Assembly: GCA_964591255.1 (NCBI GenBank)
Contig: CAZQAA010000017.1
Location: 1 to 6,240 of the forward strand
Reading direction: 5' to 3'
Origin: CAZQAA01 sp964591255
GTDB lineage: Bacteria > Desulfobacterota > DSM-4660 > Desulfatiglandales > Desulfatiglandaceae
Length of the DNA stretch: 6,240 nucleotides
Below are positions 1 through 6,240 of the stretch, piece after piece. How positions within the stretch are numbered: position 1 is the first letter of the stretch; every line of letters begins with the position of its first letter. A model generated the notes under the pieces. That model made no database searches and was not told where the DNA came from. It saw only the letters and a program-made list of their open reading frames with translations. Position numbers and translations under genes: made by a program.

Positions 1-1
1 T

Positions 2-307
2 GGCAAAGCGGATTTTGACGCAGCTTCATCTTATTGGTGCGTTACACTCCTTGGCGCCTTCCTGGGGCCATGTGCCAGCTTTCTTTGTACATTTCGGGCT
101 TACCGATACTGGAGCCTTTCACAATCAAGCATGGTACTCACAATACAACCATTACTGGTCCTGCCTCTGGCATTCATATTTCTTGGAAGCATGCCTACGG
201 TAAAAGGGCTTGTGGGAGGGGGAATGATAATGATTGGAGCCCTGTGGATTGCCTATATTCATGTAAACAGAAAAAAACCCGAACTCCTTCCTCTTGAAGC
301 ACAGTGA
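2..307 (+). CDS. EamA/DMT-superfamily transporter, C-terminal fragment
   Basis: This is the C-terminal 101 residues of an integral membrane protein whose 5' part lies left of the window. The frame is open from base 2 to a TGA at 305-307 and has no internal start that fits. Three hydrophobic segments are visible at fragment residues about 12-31, 43-62 and 68-87. They carry EamA features: a Gly/Ala-rich helix followed by an Arg/Tyr-rich loop (FRAYRYWSLSQSS), a helix centred on TIQPLLVLPLAFIFLG, and a Gly-rich last helix (GLVGGGMIMIGALWIAYI) with a short basic tail. In EamA proteins the equivalent region is the last three helices of the second five-helix repeat. The family exports or imports small metabolites, but the substrate cannot be told from this fragment. 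It is convergent with the small minus-strand gene, with 26 bases between the two stops. I see no clear hairpin terminator in the gap. Confidence 0.8.
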   Translation, partial: GKADFDAASSYWCVTLLGAFLGPCASFLCTFRAYRYWSLSQSSMVLTIQPLLVLPLAFIFLGSMPTVKGLVGGGMIMIGALWIAYIHVNRKKPELLPLEAQ

Positions 308-333
308 AGCGTCTATGCTGATCTTTTTCAAAA

Positions 334-534
334 TCATAAGGGCTTTCTATAAGAGGGAAGCTCTTTGGCACCTTCAATCAATCCTTTCATTCTGTCTCGT
401 TCAGCTGTCAGTTTCCTAAGGCGTTCCTTTATCTGTTCCCGCATTTCAAAGGGCGAATTTTCCATCTCCTTTTTAAGTCTTTCCACATCCTGATGGAGGC
501 GGTAAAGTTCCTGTGCTATCATTCTGATGGACAT
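334..534 (-). CDS. Small charged helical (coiled-coil) protein downstream of rng, function unknown
   Basis: This encodes 66 residues that I cannot assign to a named family. The protein is almost entirely helix-forming and strongly charged. A first amphipathic helix (about residues 3-25, hydrophobic at I6, L10, L13, V17, L20, M24) is broken by an Asn-Ser-Pro-Phe turn at 26-29. A second helix follows (about 30-57, hydrophobic at M31, I35, L39, L42, M49, L52), then a short basic tail. This fits an antiparallel helical hairpin. There is no signal peptide or membrane segment. The ATG at 534 has a weak AGGG four bases upstream, and an alternative ATG lies at codon 5. It starts 29 bases after the rng stop in the same direction, so it is probably the last gene of that transcript. 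Coding status rests on position, spacing and the non-random amphipathic composition. An accessory role to RNase G is speculation. Confidence 0.68.
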   Translation of the reverse strand: MSIRMIAQELYRLHQDVERLKKEMENSPFEMREQIKERLRKLTAERDRMKGLIEGAKELPSYRKPL

Positions 535-563
535 AAGACCCTGTTGTTGGACATCAAAATTTT

Positions 564-2093
564 CTAATGGATAATTTCGTATTGTTCGAGATGAAAATCT
601 TTCCTGGATGTTATGACAATTCGCCTGCTCAGTCTTTTTTCAAGATCCATGATCGATTCCTGTTCTTCTTCCCTAAGCATGTTTTCAATATCAGGGCTTA
701 CCACCACCTGAACACGCTCATGTTTCTGAGAAACATTGCATTCCCTTTCCAGATCCCGAAATATATCATAGCATATTGTCTGCTTTGACTTGATCATCCC
801 CCTCCCCTCACAATAAGGGCAGGCCTCGGTCAAGAGTCTGTTAAGATTGGCCCTGGTCCTCTTCCGTGTCATCTCTATGAGTCCCAGATCAGACATGTGG
901 AGAATATTGCTTTTTGCCTTGTCTTTGCCCATAGCCTCCTTAAGGGCCTCAAAAACCCTTTGTCGGTCAGTTATTCTTTCCATGTCTATAAAATCAATGA
1001 CTATAAGTCCCCCTATGTTTCTTAGACGCAACTGATAAGTTATTTCTTTTATCGCCTCCAGGTTTGTCTTGAGGATTGTTTCGTCCGGATTTCTTTTCCC
1101 CACATAACTTCCGGTGTTAACATCTATAGCAGTCAGGGCTTCATCCTGTTCAATCACTATATAGCCACCCGATTTCAGCCAGATCTTGTTGTTTAACGCG
1201 CGGGATATTTCCACCTCGATTCCAAAAAAATCAAAAATGGGTACAGATCCCTCGTACAGTTCCACAGAATATTTCAGCCTTGTGGCAAAAGTGTTGATGA
1301 ACTCCATCACTTTTTCGTACTCTTCAGCTGAATCGATTATCAAACGGTCCACCTCATTTGTAAAGAGATCCCGAACGGCCCTGAGAGAAACGGACAAATC
1401 CCTGTGCAGGATAGCTGCTCCGGTCCCCTTTTTCATTTTTGACTGGATATTGGACCAGAGCCTCAGGAGAAAGTCCATCTCGGCCTTTAATTTTTCTCTT
1501 GAGGCGCCTTCACTGACTGTCCTGACAATAAATCCGATACCATGAGGCCTTATCTCATCAATAATTGCCTTAAGCCTGTCCCTTTCTTCTGGATCTTCTA
1601 TCTTGCGGGAGATACCAATATGGTCCATAAACGGCATAAGCACCAAATGCCGACCAGGAAGGGAAACATGGGAAGTAAGCCTTGCACCCTTTTTGTCTAC
1701 AGGCTCTTTGGATACCTGAACCATTATATCCTGCCCTTCATTAATAAGATCTTCTATTTGGTTCGGAATGTTATTAATGCGCTTATATGTTGATGATTCT
1801 GTATCATCAAGAAGATCCTCGTCTGTCAGGTGATTATCAAGTATCATCTGTTTGATGCCGAGCAGATCATGATGGAGATCTGCCATACAGAGAAAACCGC
1901 TTCTCTCGAGTCCGATATCTACAAATGCGGCCTGCATTCCCGGCAGAACCCTGACAACCCTTCCTCGGTAAACATTGCCCATCAGACCCTGCCCATCTCC
2001 CCTCTCGATATAGAGTTCTACTACGGTCCCGTTTTCCAGGAGGGCCACTCTGGTTTCATAAGGTCTCGCATTGATTACAAGTTCATTAGACAT
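564..2093 (-). CDS. rng: Ribonuclease G (RNase E/G family endoribonuclease)
   Basis: This encodes a cytoplasmic endoribonuclease of the RNase E/G family. The family cleaves single-stranded AU-rich RNA, matures the 5' end of 16S rRNA and takes part in mRNA decay. The protein is 509 residues, slightly longer than E. coli RNase G (about 489), and it lacks the long RNase E scaffold tail. The N-terminus (ELVINARPYETRVALLENG) and the S1 domain (about 36-135, with GNVYRGRVVRVLPGMQAAFV) are typical. The two Mg-binding aspartates of the DNase I-like subdomain are D324 (AIDVNTG) and D367 (IDFIDM). The Zn-link cysteines are C425 and C428 (CPYCEGRG), with the family spacing. An acidic loop of about 20 extra residues lies in the S1 domain. 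The ATG at 2093 is fixed by an in-frame TGA a few codons upstream, and no strong Shine-Dalgarno is visible. It lies 37 bases after the radical SAM stop and is probably co-transcribed. The stop is TAG at 564-566. Confidence 0.96.
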   Translation of the reverse strand: MSNELVINARPYETRVALLENGTVVELYIERGDGQGLMGNVYRGRVVRVLPGMQAAFVDIGLERSGFLCMADLHHDLLGIKQMILDNHLTDEDLLDDTESSTYKRINNIPNQIEDLINEGQDIMVQVSKEPVDKKGARLTSHVSLPGRHLVLMPFMDHIGISRKIEDPEERDRLKAIIDEIRPHGIGFIVRTVSEGASREKLKAEMDFLLRLWSNIQSKMKKGTGAAILHRDLSVSLRAVRDLFTNEVDRLIIDSAEEYEKVMEFINTFATRLKYSVELYEGSVPIFDFFGIEVEISRALNNKIWLKSGGYIVIEQDEALTAIDVNTGSYVGKRNPDETILKTNLEAIKEITYQLRLRNIGGLIVIDFIDMERITDRQRVFEALKEAMGKDKAKSNILHMSDLGLIEMTRKRTRANLNRLLTEACPYCEGRGMIKSKQTICYDIFRDLERECNVSQKHERVQVVVSPDIENMLREEEQESIMDLEKRLSRRIVITSRKDFHLEQYEIIH

Positions 2094-2130
2094 GGCAATT
2101 CAATTTTTTGTTATCCATTTTATCGGGCTG

Positions 2131-4644
2131 TTACGACAGATCCTGCTTTATCTTCAGGATCTTCATCTTGTCCTGTGAACATTTTTCCAGCTGAAATATA
2201 TTAGCAACTACCTCAGAAGGCTTCAACATAGGTCCATCCAGATGTCTAAGGACAAGTCTTATTCTATCGTGCGAAACAAGACTTGCTGATTTAACCAATT
2301 GTTTCATGTCAATCTCATGCTCCCCTTTCTTGTTCTTCTTGATCACAGATGCTCTGTCAGATTCCATGAATTCTTTCAAGTTCTCTTCTTTCAGCTCAGT
2401 GTCATGCAAACTGATAAGATAGTGGCTTTCCGCCACTTTTCTGGTCTTTTTATTGCGATGGATTTGACGCACATCAGTAATAGATATCCCGGCCGGGAGC
2501 TGGCCATTAACTCTTTCTTTTACTATAGATGTATCTAGAGGTTCCTTTATTTCGATATCCACGGTTTCCTGGAGGCTTTCGGTTCCCACAGGCAAGGCAG
2601 AGGCAAACGAGACTTTGGGCATGGGATGAAATCCCTTGGAGTAGGCAAGGACCAGGCCGGCGCGTCTAAAGGCCCTGAGAAAAACTCTCACAAGCTCCAA
2701 GTGGCTAAGGTATCTGGCATTGTTAAGCTTGGTAAAGGTCAAACGGTATTTTTGGGAAGAGAGGGAATTCTCCTTTTTTCGGGCGGGAACCTTGGTGTCA
2801 ACCCTCAATCCTTTATCATTATACAGAATAGGTCGGATATCCATGTGGTCACACACACCACATTCAAGGCACCTTTGCCGACAATCATGACTCAGTTTTC
2901 CTTCCTCAGCCCTTTTCAATTCCCTTATAAGAAATTCTTTGGTAACTCCTGAGTCAATATGATCCCATGGTAATCTCTCATTCAGGGGCCTTTCCCTGTA
3001 GAGATAGAAATTGGGATCCACCCCCTCCATGAGAAAGGCCTTGTCCCAGATATCTTTTTGGAAGTGTTCTCCCCAGGCATCGAATCTTGCCCCCAACTGC
3101 CACGCCGCCATAATAGCACGGCCCAGCCTCCTGTCGCCCCTTGAAAATATACCTTCAAGCCAGCTCAACTCGGGTTGATTCCATTTAACCTTGATACCTG
3201 CCCCTTTTAGCGCCTTCTGCAGTGTTTCAATGCCTTTTCTGCTTTTCTCCAGCGGGATCTGGGCTGCCCACATAAAGGGTGTATGTGATTTGGGCACAAA
3301 CGTGGAAATGCTCACGTTCAGCTTTGTCTTTCGGGTTTTTCTCCCGGCCATACTCGCAACCTCTTTAGCCAGGGCAACAATGTCCATGAGATCTCTCTCT
3401 TCTTCAAACGGGAGTCCTATCATGAAATAGAGTTTAATAAGATTCCATCCTGCACCATAGACCATTCGTGCTGTTTCCTTAATCTCATCCTGTGTCAGGC
3501 CCTTGTTTATGATCCGGCGCAGCCTTTCATTTCCTGCCTCAGGTGCTATGGTAAACCCCGTCTTCCTGACCCTCTTGATCTGTTCGATCAATGAACTGGT
3601 TAATGAATCCACCCTCAAAGACGGAAGGCTTAACGCTATTTTCTTGTCTGCCTGCCTGTCCATCAAGGCCATAAGGAGCCATTCAATACAGCTGTAATCG
3701 CCTGAACTAAGGGAAAGGAGAGACAAGTCTTCATAGCCTGTAAAGGTCAACGCCCTGTCTGCGCTTTTCAGAACAGACTCCGGACTCCGTTCACGCACCG
3801 GCCTGTATATCATACCGGCCTGGCAAAACCTGCAGCCACGTGTGCACCCGCGATATATTTCAATGGCCAGGCGGTCATGTACCAGTCCTGTGAACGGGAC
3901 AACTGGATGCTCTGGTGGGGGATAGTCTCCTATATCCTTTACCACAGCCTTTCTTACAGTCCTGTAATCTGCAACAAGGGGTTCAACAGCATCTATGGAA
4001 CCATCCACATTATAATGAACGGAAAAAAAGGAAGGGATATAGACGCCCTTTATGTGGTGAAGTCTGGAGAGAAGCGTCTTTCTGTCTTTTTCCCCTTCGC
4101 GTTTTGTTTCACGGATCACACGGCATATCTGGACGACCGTCTCTTCTCCGTCACCAATCACCATGAGATCAAAAAAATCGGAAACAGGTTCAGGATTGAA
4201 ACAGGCAGGTCCACCGGCGATTATGAGTGGATCACCATTTCCCCTTTCAGCAGCAATGAGAGGAATGCCCGCAAGATCAAGCATGTTCAGCACATTGGTG
4301 TATCCCAGTTCATATTGAAGACTGAATCCTACTATATCGAAGTCTGAAAGAGGACGACCTGATTCCAGCGTAGTAAGGGGAATATTGTGTGATCTTAGTT
4401 CATATTCAAGGTCCACCCACGGACAAAAGACCCTTTCGGCAAGCAACCAGGAATGATTATTCAATATGTTATATAGTATTTTCATTCCAAGATGGGACAT
4501 GCCCACGTCATAAACATCGGGAAACGCAAGGGCTATTCCCACCTCTGTTTCGGCAGGATTTTTCCTTACGGCATTAATTTCACCTCCAAGATATCTGCTT
4601 GGACGGCTGATATTTGAAAACCAGTGCTGGTCTGATATAGACAT
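2131..4644 (-). CDS. Radical SAM protein (TIGR03960-type) fused to a DUF2344/TIGR03936 domain
   Basis: This encodes an 837-residue fusion with three parts. Residues about 30-180 look like a cobalamin-binding-type Rossmann domain (FPDVYDVGMSHLG, IIAGGPACFNPEP, VIGDGEE). Residues about 255-460 are the radical SAM barrel, with the SAM/4Fe-4S motif C267-x3-C271-x2-C274 (GCTRGCRFC), the GFTIAPEAGNERLR strand and a GLPFEEE segment. A second cysteine cluster, C588-x3-C592-x2-C595-x2-C598, follows at the end of this half. Residues about 631-837 match the radical SAM-linked DUF2344 family (ARYLSHLELVRVFLRAFRRAGL, YSKGFHPMPKVSFA, LPVGTES). In many bacteria the two halves are separate adjacent genes, and here they are one frame. 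The substrate is unknown. Its habitual place beside RNase E/G genes suggests RNA or ribosome modification, but that is inference. The ATG directly abuts the coaX TGA, with an AGGCGG nine bases upstream. The stop is TAA. Confidence 0.93.
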   Translation of the reverse strand: MSISDQHWFSNISRPSRYLGGEINAVRKNPAETEVGIALAFPDVYDVGMSHLGMKILYNILNNHSWLLAERVFCPWVDLEYELRSHNIPLTTLESGRPLSDFDIVGFSLQYELGYTNVLNMLDLAGIPLIAAERGNGDPLIIAGGPACFNPEPVSDFFDLMVIGDGEETVVQICRVIRETKREGEKDRKTLLSRLHHIKGVYIPSFFSVHYNVDGSIDAVEPLVADYRTVRKAVVKDIGDYPPPEHPVVPFTGLVHDRLAIEIYRGCTRGCRFCQAGMIYRPVRERSPESVLKSADRALTFTGYEDLSLLSLSSGDYSCIEWLLMALMDRQADKKIALSLPSLRVDSLTSSLIEQIKRVRKTGFTIAPEAGNERLRRIINKGLTQDEIKETARMVYGAGWNLIKLYFMIGLPFEEERDLMDIVALAKEVASMAGRKTRKTKLNVSISTFVPKSHTPFMWAAQIPLEKSRKGIETLQKALKGAGIKVKWNQPELSWLEGIFSRGDRRLGRAIMAAWQLGARFDAWGEHFQKDIWDKAFLMEGVDPNFYLYRERPLNERLPWDHIDSGVTKEFLIRELKRAEEGKLSHDCRQRCLECGVCDHMDIRPILYNDKGLRVDTKVPARKKENSLSSQKYRLTFTKLNNARYLSHLELVRVFLRAFRRAGLVLAYSKGFHPMPKVSFASALPVGTESLQETVDIEIKEPLDTSIVKERVNGQLPAGISITDVRQIHRNKKTRKVAESHYLISLHDTELKEENLKEFMESDRASVIKKNKKGEHEIDMKQLVKSASLVSHDRIRLVLRHLDGPMLKPSEVVANIFQLEKCSQDKMKILKIKQDLS

Positions 4645-5421
4645 TCAATCTGTCCGCCTGTTTTTTCTTGCAATACTCATCAAGCCCTTGAGAGTTAAAA
4701 ATTCCTCAATAACATCAATTGATTCAGAAAAATCGCATATGACAGTGGCAAGCCCCCCGGTGGCAACAACCGTGGCTTTTTCTGTCCTCTCTTTTTTCAT
4801 CCTGTTTACAATGCCGTCAACGAGCCCTGCATAACCATAAATAATGCCCACGTTCATACTGCTGACGGTATCTCTGGCAATAACGCCCTTCGGACGCATA
4901 AATATCTCCACCTTGGGGAGCTTGGATGCCTTTTGAAAAAGGGCCTCGCAGGATATCAATACACCTGGCGCGATTGCCCCGCCTATGTATTCCCCCTCGC
5001 CGGATATGTAATCGAATGTAGTGGCTGTTCCAAAATCAACAATGATCAGGGGACCATGATACTCTTCATAGGCCCCCACGGCATTTACGATCCGGTCCGC
5101 TCCCACCTCATCTGGATTGTCATACATGACAGGCATACCTGTATCCAAGCCAGGTCCGACAATCATGGGCTCGATATTAAAATATCGACGAGAAAACTCA
5201 TAAAAGGTATTGGTAAGGGGTGGGACCACACACGATATGATTATATCTTTTACATCCTTTAATCTTACCTCTGCCGTGTGGAAGAGGTTGTTTACCGCTA
5301 TCCCGATTTCATCGGCAGTAGCCTGGTGTTCAGTCCTGATCCTCCAGTGGTGAAGAATTCTTCCCTCATTACACAAGCCCAGGACGGTATTGGTGTTGCC
5401 AATATCAATGCAAAATAACAT
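4645..5421 (-). CDS. coaX: Type III pantothenate kinase
   Basis: This enzyme phosphorylates pantothenate with ATP to 4'-phosphopantothenate, the first committed step of CoA synthesis, in the cytoplasm. The type III family belongs to the ASKHA fold, works as a dimer, needs a monovalent cation and is not strongly inhibited by CoA. The 258-residue product has the expected length and motifs: an N-terminal phosphate loop DIGNTNT (residues 6-12), VGPGLDTGMP, GADRIVNAVGAY with GADR at 107-110, catalytic D129 in DFGTATTFDYI, GGAIAPG, and ATGG at 221-223. I chose the ATG at 5421 over a TTG seven codons upstream. It has a good GGAGA ribosome site, and it places the protein start exactly where CoaX proteins normally begin (MLFCIDIGNTNT). 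It follows folP by 122 bases, and its TGA directly touches the ATG of the radical SAM gene, implying translational coupling. Confidence 0.96.
   Translation of the reverse strand: MLFCIDIGNTNTVLGLCNEGRILHHWRIRTEHQATADEIGIAVNNLFHTAEVRLKDVKDIIISCVVPPLTNTFYEFSRRYFNIEPMIVGPGLDTGMPVMYDNPDEVGADRIVNAVGAYEEYHGPLIIVDFGTATTFDYISGEGEYIGGAIAPGVLISCEALFQKASKLPKVEIFMRPKGVIARDTVSSMNVGIIYGYAGLVDGIVNRMKKERTEKATVVATGGLATVICDFSESIDVIEEFLTLKGLMSIARKNRRTD
4654..4659 (-). promoter_or_regulatory. Ribosome binding site of the radical SAM gene, inside the coaX 3' end
   Basis: AGGCGG on the minus strand, nine bases upstream of the ATG at 4644, matches AGGAGG at five of six positions. It lies within the last codons of coaX, so ribosomes finishing coaX would pass over it. 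This fits coupled translation across the abutting TGA and ATG. Confidence 0.55.
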
Positions 5422-5425
5422 CTTT

Positions 5426-5430
5426 TCTCC
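5426..5430 (-). promoter_or_regulatory. Ribosome binding site deciding the coaX start
   Basis: GGAGA on the minus strand lies four bases before the ATG at 5421. It overlaps codons that would be coding if the upstream TTG at 5442 were used. It supports the shorter 258-residue CoaX. Confidence 0.7.
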
Positions 5431-5543
5431 ATTTAAACTCAATTTTGACCTTACATGTCAGCTCAACATAGAGGAATAAACGGGGGTTTAACGACTTGTC
5501 ATCTGGAGAAGCAGCGCCTTCGGGCCTGTTGAGGTGTATGCTG

Positions 5544-6240
5544 TCAAAGTCTCTCCCTTTTTATGGCATCAACCATCATTACTGTATCCCTTGCTATCTT
5601 CACATTATGCACCCGCACGATATGTGCCCCGCACATTACCCCCCAGGCTATGGTAGCCGCGGTACCGATCTCCCTCTCATCAGGCCCTTTGCCAAGTACG
5701 TCTCCTATGAATGCCTTATTGGATGTGCCTAACAAGATAGGCATTCCAAGTTGAGAAAATCTTGAAAAAGATTTTAAAATTTTGAGATTATCAGCAAATG
5801 TTTTCCCAAACCCGATCCCTGGATCCAATATGATAAGATCCCGGCTGATTCCCGCCTCTACGGCCCTGTCTGCGGCATCTCTTAGGAACGACTCGATTTC
5901 CCTAACAACATCCCCATAGACCGGGGCTTCCTGCATGTTTTCAGGCCGCCCTTTCATGTGCATGAGGATAACAGGCACCCCTGCCCCGGCAGCAACATAG
6001 GCCATGTGAGAATCAAACCTCAATGCGCTGATATCGTTAATGATGGAGGCCCCGGCCCGGAGGGCCTCCCGCGCCACATCACTTTTATACGTATCTATAC
6101 TTATGGGGATAGCAATCTCTTTTTTGAGGGCCTCTATGACAGGGATTACACGATCCATCTCTTCACTACCAGATATCCTCAGAGAGTATGGCCTTGTGGA
6201 TTCTCCCCCTACATCAATTATATCTGCACCATCATGAGCC
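5544..6240 (-). CDS. folP: Dihydropteroate synthase, C-terminal part (truncated by the window edge)
   Basis: This enzyme condenses 6-hydroxymethyl-7,8-dihydropterin pyrophosphate with p-aminobenzoate to give dihydropteroate in folate synthesis. It is a cytoplasmic TIM-barrel and the sulfonamide target. The window holds 231 residues plus the TGA. The frame stays open to the right edge, and about 45-50 N-terminal residues are missing compared with the usual 270-280. An internal ATG at 6158 is not the start, because family sequence continues upstream (GADIIDVGGESTRP). Visible motifs, numbered in the fragment, are: DVGGESTRP (9-17), SIDTYKSDVAREAL (47-60), NDIS (68-71), MHMKGRPENMQ (93-103), DPGIGFGK (139-146), GTSNKAFIG (171-179) and RVHN (209-212). 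The GTSNK loop has Asn where many homologues have Arg (SRK), and RVHN replaces the common RVHD. It is the most upstream visible gene of the minus-strand set, 122 bases before coaX. Confidence 0.96.
   Translation of the reverse strand, partial: AHDGADIIDVGGESTRPYSLRISGSEEMDRVIPVIEALKKEIAIPISIDTYKSDVAREALRAGASIINDISALRFDSHMAYVAAGAGVPVILMHMKGRPENMQEAPVYGDVVREIESFLRDAADRAVEAGISRDLIILDPGIGFGKTFADNLKILKSFSRFSQLGMPILLGTSNKAFIGDVLGKGPDEREIGTAATIAWGVMCGAHIVRVHNVKIARDTVMMVDAIKRERL

Noticed and set aside
15..297. ATG-started plus-strand frames at the left edge
   Set aside because: The frame starting at base 2 encodes a convincing EamA C-terminus with three hydrophobic helices. The two ATG frames over the same bases do not resemble any protein family.
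351..365. Possible hairpin AAGAG/CTCTT as a terminator near the convergent gene ends
   Set aside because: The stem is only five mostly A/T pairs, lies inside the small gene's coding end and has no following U-tract in either direction.
1186..1545. Long open frame on the plus strand antisense to rng
   Set aside because: It lies wholly inside a clearly functional rng frame, has no family features and a composition expected of an antisense shadow.
3877..4347. Plus-strand open frame of 156 codons opposite the radical SAM gene
   Set aside because: It is antisense to conserved coding sequence, its translation shows no recognisable domain and there is no credible ribosome site. It is treated as a shadow.
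4645..5442. Longer CoaX starting at TTG 5442
   Set aside because: The seven added residues overlap the GGAGA ribosome site of the ATG at 5421, and family members begin just before the DIGNTNT motif.
5462..5533. 7-bp inverted repeat CTCAACA/TGTTGAG as a terminator or regulatory stem
   Set aside because: The arms are 58 bases apart with no supporting inner pairing and no U-tract. A match of this length is easily due to chance. It is noted only as part of the spacer description.
1..6240. Mobile elements, CRISPR arrays, tRNA or rRNA genes, defence systems
   Set aside because: No repeats with regular spacing, transposase or integrase motifs, tRNA-like cloverleaf or rRNA sequence was seen. The space is filled by housekeeping-type genes.

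Overview
The window is a compact, gene-dense bacterial chromosomal segment. Five genes lie on the minus strand in one probable transcription unit, and one gene fragment enters on the plus strand at the left edge. In transcription order (right to left) the minus-strand genes are: the C-terminal part of folP (dihydropteroate synthase, running off the right edge); coaX (type III pantothenate kinase); a long radical SAM protein with a C-terminal DUF2344/TIGR03936-type domain; rng (ribonuclease G); and a 66-residue charged helical protein of unknown function. The plus-strand gene at the left edge is the C-terminal third of an EamA/DMT-type membrane transporter. It has no ATG inside the window, and it converges on the small helical gene with a 26-base gap between the two stop codons.

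No taxonomic marker such as rRNA is present. The gene set (RNase G, type III rather than type I pantothenate kinase, and the fused radical SAM protein directly upstream of rng) together with moderate GC suggests an anaerobic Gram-negative lineage. A member of the former Deltaproteobacteria (Desulfobacterota) is my best guess. This is inference from gene order and protein flavour, not a placement.

Layout: 2-307 (+) EamA fragment; 334-534 (-) small coiled-coil protein; 564-2093 (-) rng; 2131-4644 (-) radical SAM/DUF2344 fusion; 4645-5421 (-) coaX; 5422-5543 spacer with no gene and no convincing terminator or promoter; 5544 to the right edge (-) folP. There is no stretch over 300 bases without a gene, no RNA gene, no CRISPR array and no mobile element. 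All genes fully inside the window look intact, with their diagnostic motifs present.

How they may work together: folP makes dihydropteroate for folate, and coaX makes 4'-phosphopantothenate for CoA, so the promoter-proximal half is cofactor synthesis. The distal half pairs an uncharacterised radical SAM enzyme with an RNase that processes rRNA 5' ends and degrades mRNA. The coaX stop and the radical SAM start abut with no base between them, which implies translational coupling. The most interesting unknown is the radical SAM fusion: it has a cobalamin-domain-like N-terminus, a CxxxCxxC core, a second four-cysteine cluster and a DUF2344 tail, next to RNase G. It belongs to a recognised but functionally undefined family, so I do not claim a new system.
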